Below the pieces are notes generated by a model. That model ran no database searches and was not told the origin of the DNA. It saw only the letters and a program-made list of their open reading frames with translations. This document shows positions 5,094 to 7,340 of a stretch of 7,340 nucleotides of DNA, one piece after another; the stretch's first letter is position 1; every line of letters starts with the position of its first letter. Made by a program: the position numbers and the translations under genes. Source of the stretch: Bacillota bacterium. GTDB lineage: Bacteria; Bacillota_A; Clostridia; Lachnospirales; Lachnospiraceae. The stretch is from positions 1 through 7,340 of the forward strand of contig JAEZSL010000139.1 of NCBI GenBank assembly GCA_023443925.1, read 5' to 3'.

Positions 5094-7340
5094 TTATTTT
5101 CTGCCTTTCTGCAGTTCTACCACAACAATGGGCATAAAGGATAAAACCAATACGACAGACCATTGTGCCAGGGTTAAGGGTACTACTTTAAATATTGCAG
5201 CCAGCGGTTCAAAGGAAATAACAATTATCTGCAGGAAAGAACAAACAATAAAGGAGAGAAGCAGTTTTATATTGGAGAAGAATCCGATTTTTGTTAAGGA
5301 ATGTTCGCTTCTCATATTAAAGGAGTGAAATAGCTGTGATAAACTTAAAACTGCAAATGCCATAGTACGGCCTATGTAAGGTGTGATATTTCCGGCTATT
5401 TCCAAGGTACTGCCATGGCGTAAAACCGTATCGCTTATGCTCTGGCTGTCATAAACCCGTATTCCGATTATAAATGCCAGCAGGGACAAAAAGCCGATTA
5501 AGACACCTTCAATGATAATCTTTACAACCAATCCGTCTGCAAACATACCTTTGTCCGGCGGGGTTGGCTTTTTTCTCATAATATCTTTGGAAGCAGGTTC
5601 CACACCCAGTGAGATGGCCGGCAGGGAATCGGTTACCAGATTGACCCATAAGAGCTGTACCGCCAGTAGCGGTGATGGCAGACTCATAAGAATAGCGGTA
5701 AATATGGTTATTATCTCACCTATATTGCAGGATAGCAGAAAATGAATTGATTTCTTGATATTATCGTATATACCGCGGCCTTCCCGGATCGCCGATACGA
5801 TTGTAGCAAAATTATCATCTGTAAGAATCATATCGGCTGCATTTTTTGCCACATCCGTACCGGTTATCCCCATAGCACAGCCAATATCGGCTGCCTTTAA
5901 TGCCGGGGCATCGTTAACTCCGTCGCCGGTCATGGCAACAACTTCACCTCTGGCCTGAAAAGCTTTTACGATTCGTACTTTATGTTCCGGAGATACTCTT
6001 GCAAAAACCCGGTAGCGCGGAATTCTTTCAATCAGCGTATCCTGATCGATCTGGCTTAATTCCTGCCCGGTCATAGCCAGATCCTCCGAAGTCATAATGC
6101 CCAGCTCTTTTGCTATTGCACAGGCTGTTGTTACATGATCACCGGTTATCATAACCGGTTTAATTCCGGCCATCTGGCAGGTTAGAACGGCCTCAGCCAC
6201 TTCCTCTCTGGGAGGATCGATCATACCAATGAGACCTACAAGGGTTAAACCGGTCTCCAGGTAATTCATAATGTCTTCGCTGGTATTCCGGTCCGGAGAA
6301 GTATTTTTCCGAAGTACGCTTTCTGAGGAAATATCTTTATAGGCTACCGCAATTACCCGTAGTGCACGTTCGGCCATGCCCTGATTGAATTTATTAATTG
6401 ACTGCATATGTGCTTTTGTGATTGGTACCTGCTTACCGTTTTGGTATATATGGGTACATTTTTGCATTAATACGTCAAAAGCACCTTTTGTAATACTTTT
6501 GATATTGCCGGAAGGATAACTGTGAACGGTTGTCATCAGCTTTCTGGTAGAGTCGAAGGGAATTTCAAAGATTCTGGGATTGGTGGAATCCAGCTTCGGC
6601 TTCAAAAGATTAATATGGTAAGCGGCCATTATCAATGCTTTTTCAGTTGGTTCTCCGGCAGCGGTCATACCGGCATGTTTTCCTTTTCCGCTGGACTGCA
6701 GGATGGAATCATTGCATAAAGCCGCAAGTGATAATAGATACTGGCTGAAAAGGCTGTCAGGCTGTTCTTTCCCGGACACTGAGGCGAGTTCGGTTACTGT
6801 CATTTTATTCTGGGTTAAGGTACCGGTCTTATCGGAACAGATAACGGTTGCACTTCCAAGGGTTTCAACTGCGGGCAGTTTACGGATAACGGCATTTTTT
6901 TTAGCCATTCGCTGTACGCCTAAAGAAAGCATAATGGTTACGATGGCAGGAAGTCCTTCCGGAATCGCTGCTACGGCCAGGCTGACGGAGGTCATGAACA
7001 TATCAAAGATAGGCCGGTTTTTCATAATCCCGATTAGAAAAATTACAATGCAGATTAGTAAGGCTGCAATTCCAAGAGCTTTTCCAGTATTGGCAAGCCT
7101 TTTCTGTAAAGGAGTCATGGGAGTCTCATCGTCCATAATAAGTTTTGCAATATGGCCAACTTCCGTATTCATTCCGGTTGCAGTAATTATTGCGGTACCT
7201 CTGCCATAGGTTACGATACCGGTTGCCATAATCATATTTTGCCGGTCGCCTAGTAGTGTATCTTCTCTCAGAACAGTATCGGCATCTTTTTCCACCGGAT
7301 GGGATTCACCGGTTAAAGAGGATTCGTCAATCCGTAAATT
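5094..7340 (-). CDS. P2A-type cation-transporting ATPase, probably Ca2+ pump (5' end outside window)
   Basis: The gene encodes 748 visible residues of a membrane pump that exports a cation, probably Ca2+, by ATP hydrolysis through an aspartyl-phosphate. The open frame continues to base 7340. The GTG at 7293-7295 is internal, because upstream codons encode the actuator motif Thr-Gly-Glu-Ser (7302-7313). About 130-150 N-terminal residues with M1-M2 are probably missing. In order toward the stop come M3; M4 with Pro-Glu-Gly-Leu-Pro (Glu codon 6957-6959); phosphorylation motif DKTGT (Asp codon 6831-6833); nucleotide-binding Lys-Gly-Ala (Lys codon 6486-6488); TGDGVNDAP in the hinge (about 5903-5930); M5 with Asn and Glu (5724-5726, 5715-5717); M6 with Asn, Thr, Asp (5640-5642, 5631-5633, 5628-5630); and M7-M10 with the C-terminal cation-ATPase domain. 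The M4-M6 ligands match SERCA, but the M8 site-I glutamate is Gln (5334-5336). The protein ends Gln-Lys-Gly-Arg-Lys. Na+/K+-type or Mn2+ transport is less likely but not excluded. Confidence 0.93.
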   Translation of the reverse strand, partial: NLRIDESSLTGESHPVEKDADTVLREDTLLGDRQNMIMATGIVTYGRGTAIITATGMNTEVGHIAKLIMDDETPMTPLQKRLANTGKALGIAALLICIVIFLIGIMKNRPIFDMFMTSVSLAVAAIPEGLPAIVTIMLSLGVQRMAKKNAVIRKLPAVETLGSATVICSDKTGTLTQNKMTVTELASVSGKEQPDSLFSQYLLSLAALCNDSILQSSGKGKHAGMTAAGEPTEKALIMAAYHINLLKPKLDSTNPRIFEIPFDSTRKLMTTVHSYPSGNIKSITKGAFDVLMQKCTHIYQNGKQVPITKAHMQSINKFNQGMAERALRVIAVAYKDISSESVLRKNTSPDRNTSEDIMNYLETGLTLVGLIGMIDPPREEVAEAVLTCQMAGIKPVMITGDHVTTACAIAKELGIMTSEDLAMTGQELSQIDQDTLIERIPRYRVFARVSPEHKVRIVKAFQARGEVVAMTGDGVNDAPALKAADIGCAMGITGTDVAKNAADMILTDDNFATIVSAIREGRGIYDNIKKSIHFLLSCNIGEIITIFTAILMSLPSPLLAVQLLWVNLVTDSLPAISLGVEPASKDIMRKKPTPPDKGMFADGLVVKIIIEGVLIGFLSLLAFIIGIRVYDSQSISDTVLRHGSTLEIAGNITPYIGRTMAFAVLSLSQLFHSFNMRSEHSLTKIGFFSNIKLLLSFIVCSFLQIIVISFEPLAAIFKVVPLTLAQWSVVLVLSFMPIVVVELQKGRK

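Noticed and set aside
6703..7209. A 168-codon + strand open frame opposite the ATPase gene.
   Set aside because: It lies wholly antisense to highly conserved P-type ATPase motifs, has no convincing ribosome site and resembles no known family.
7293..7295. GTG as the start codon of the - strand ATPase.
   Set aside because: The frame stays open upstream to base 7340 and encodes the conserved Asp-Glu-Ser-Ser-Leu-Thr-Gly-Glu-Ser actuator segment, so this codon is an internal valine and the gene is cut by the window edge.

Overview
The window holds the 3' part of an oligopeptide ABC importer operon on the + strand, in the order oppB(tail)-oppC-oppD-oppF-oppA. A convergent, window-truncated P2A-type (Ca2+-type) cation ATPase lies on the - strand. 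Several features suggest a low-to-moderate GC Gram-positive bacterium of the Clostridia, plausibly Lachnospiraceae. These are the strong AGGAGG-like Shine-Dalgarno sites, the binding protein being a lipoprotein with a long Ser/Asn/Thr/Gly/Asp linker, and the protein style. The family assignment is inference; no taxonomic marker is present.

Bases 1-3077 form a tightly packed block. The last seven codons of oppB end at base 25, and the oppC ribosome site overlaps that stop. oppC and oppD are separated by 22 bases, and oppD and oppF overlap by one base (TGATG). A 79-base gap then precedes oppA (3157-4851). That gap contains a 9-bp perfect inverted repeat whose 7-base centre carries a consensus TATAAT, so it could be an RNA hairpin, an oppA-specific promoter, an operator, or a combination. 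OppA captures peptide outside the membrane, OppB and OppC form the channel, and OppD and OppF are the two ATPases. Both ATPases have complete nucleotide-binding motifs and an identically placed four-cysteine set typical of the [4Fe-4S]-bearing OppD/DppD-type C-terminal domain.

Bases 4852-5093 are a convergent intergenic region. It contains a small hairpin and a strong imperfect stem-loop flanked by an A-run and a T-run, which looks like a bidirectional intrinsic terminator serving both converging units.

Bases 5094-7340 (- strand) encode 748 residues of a P-type ATPase, running off the window at its 5' end. The frame stays open to base 7340 and includes the actuator-domain TGES motif there, so the real start lies outside the window. 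The pump has the SERCA-like M4, M5 and M6 ion ligands, but Gln where SERCA has the M8 site-I glutamate.

Overall this is an ordinary housekeeping region. I see no mobile element, CRISPR array, RNA gene or novel system. The most useful leads are the palindrome before oppA and the ion-site composition of the ATPase.
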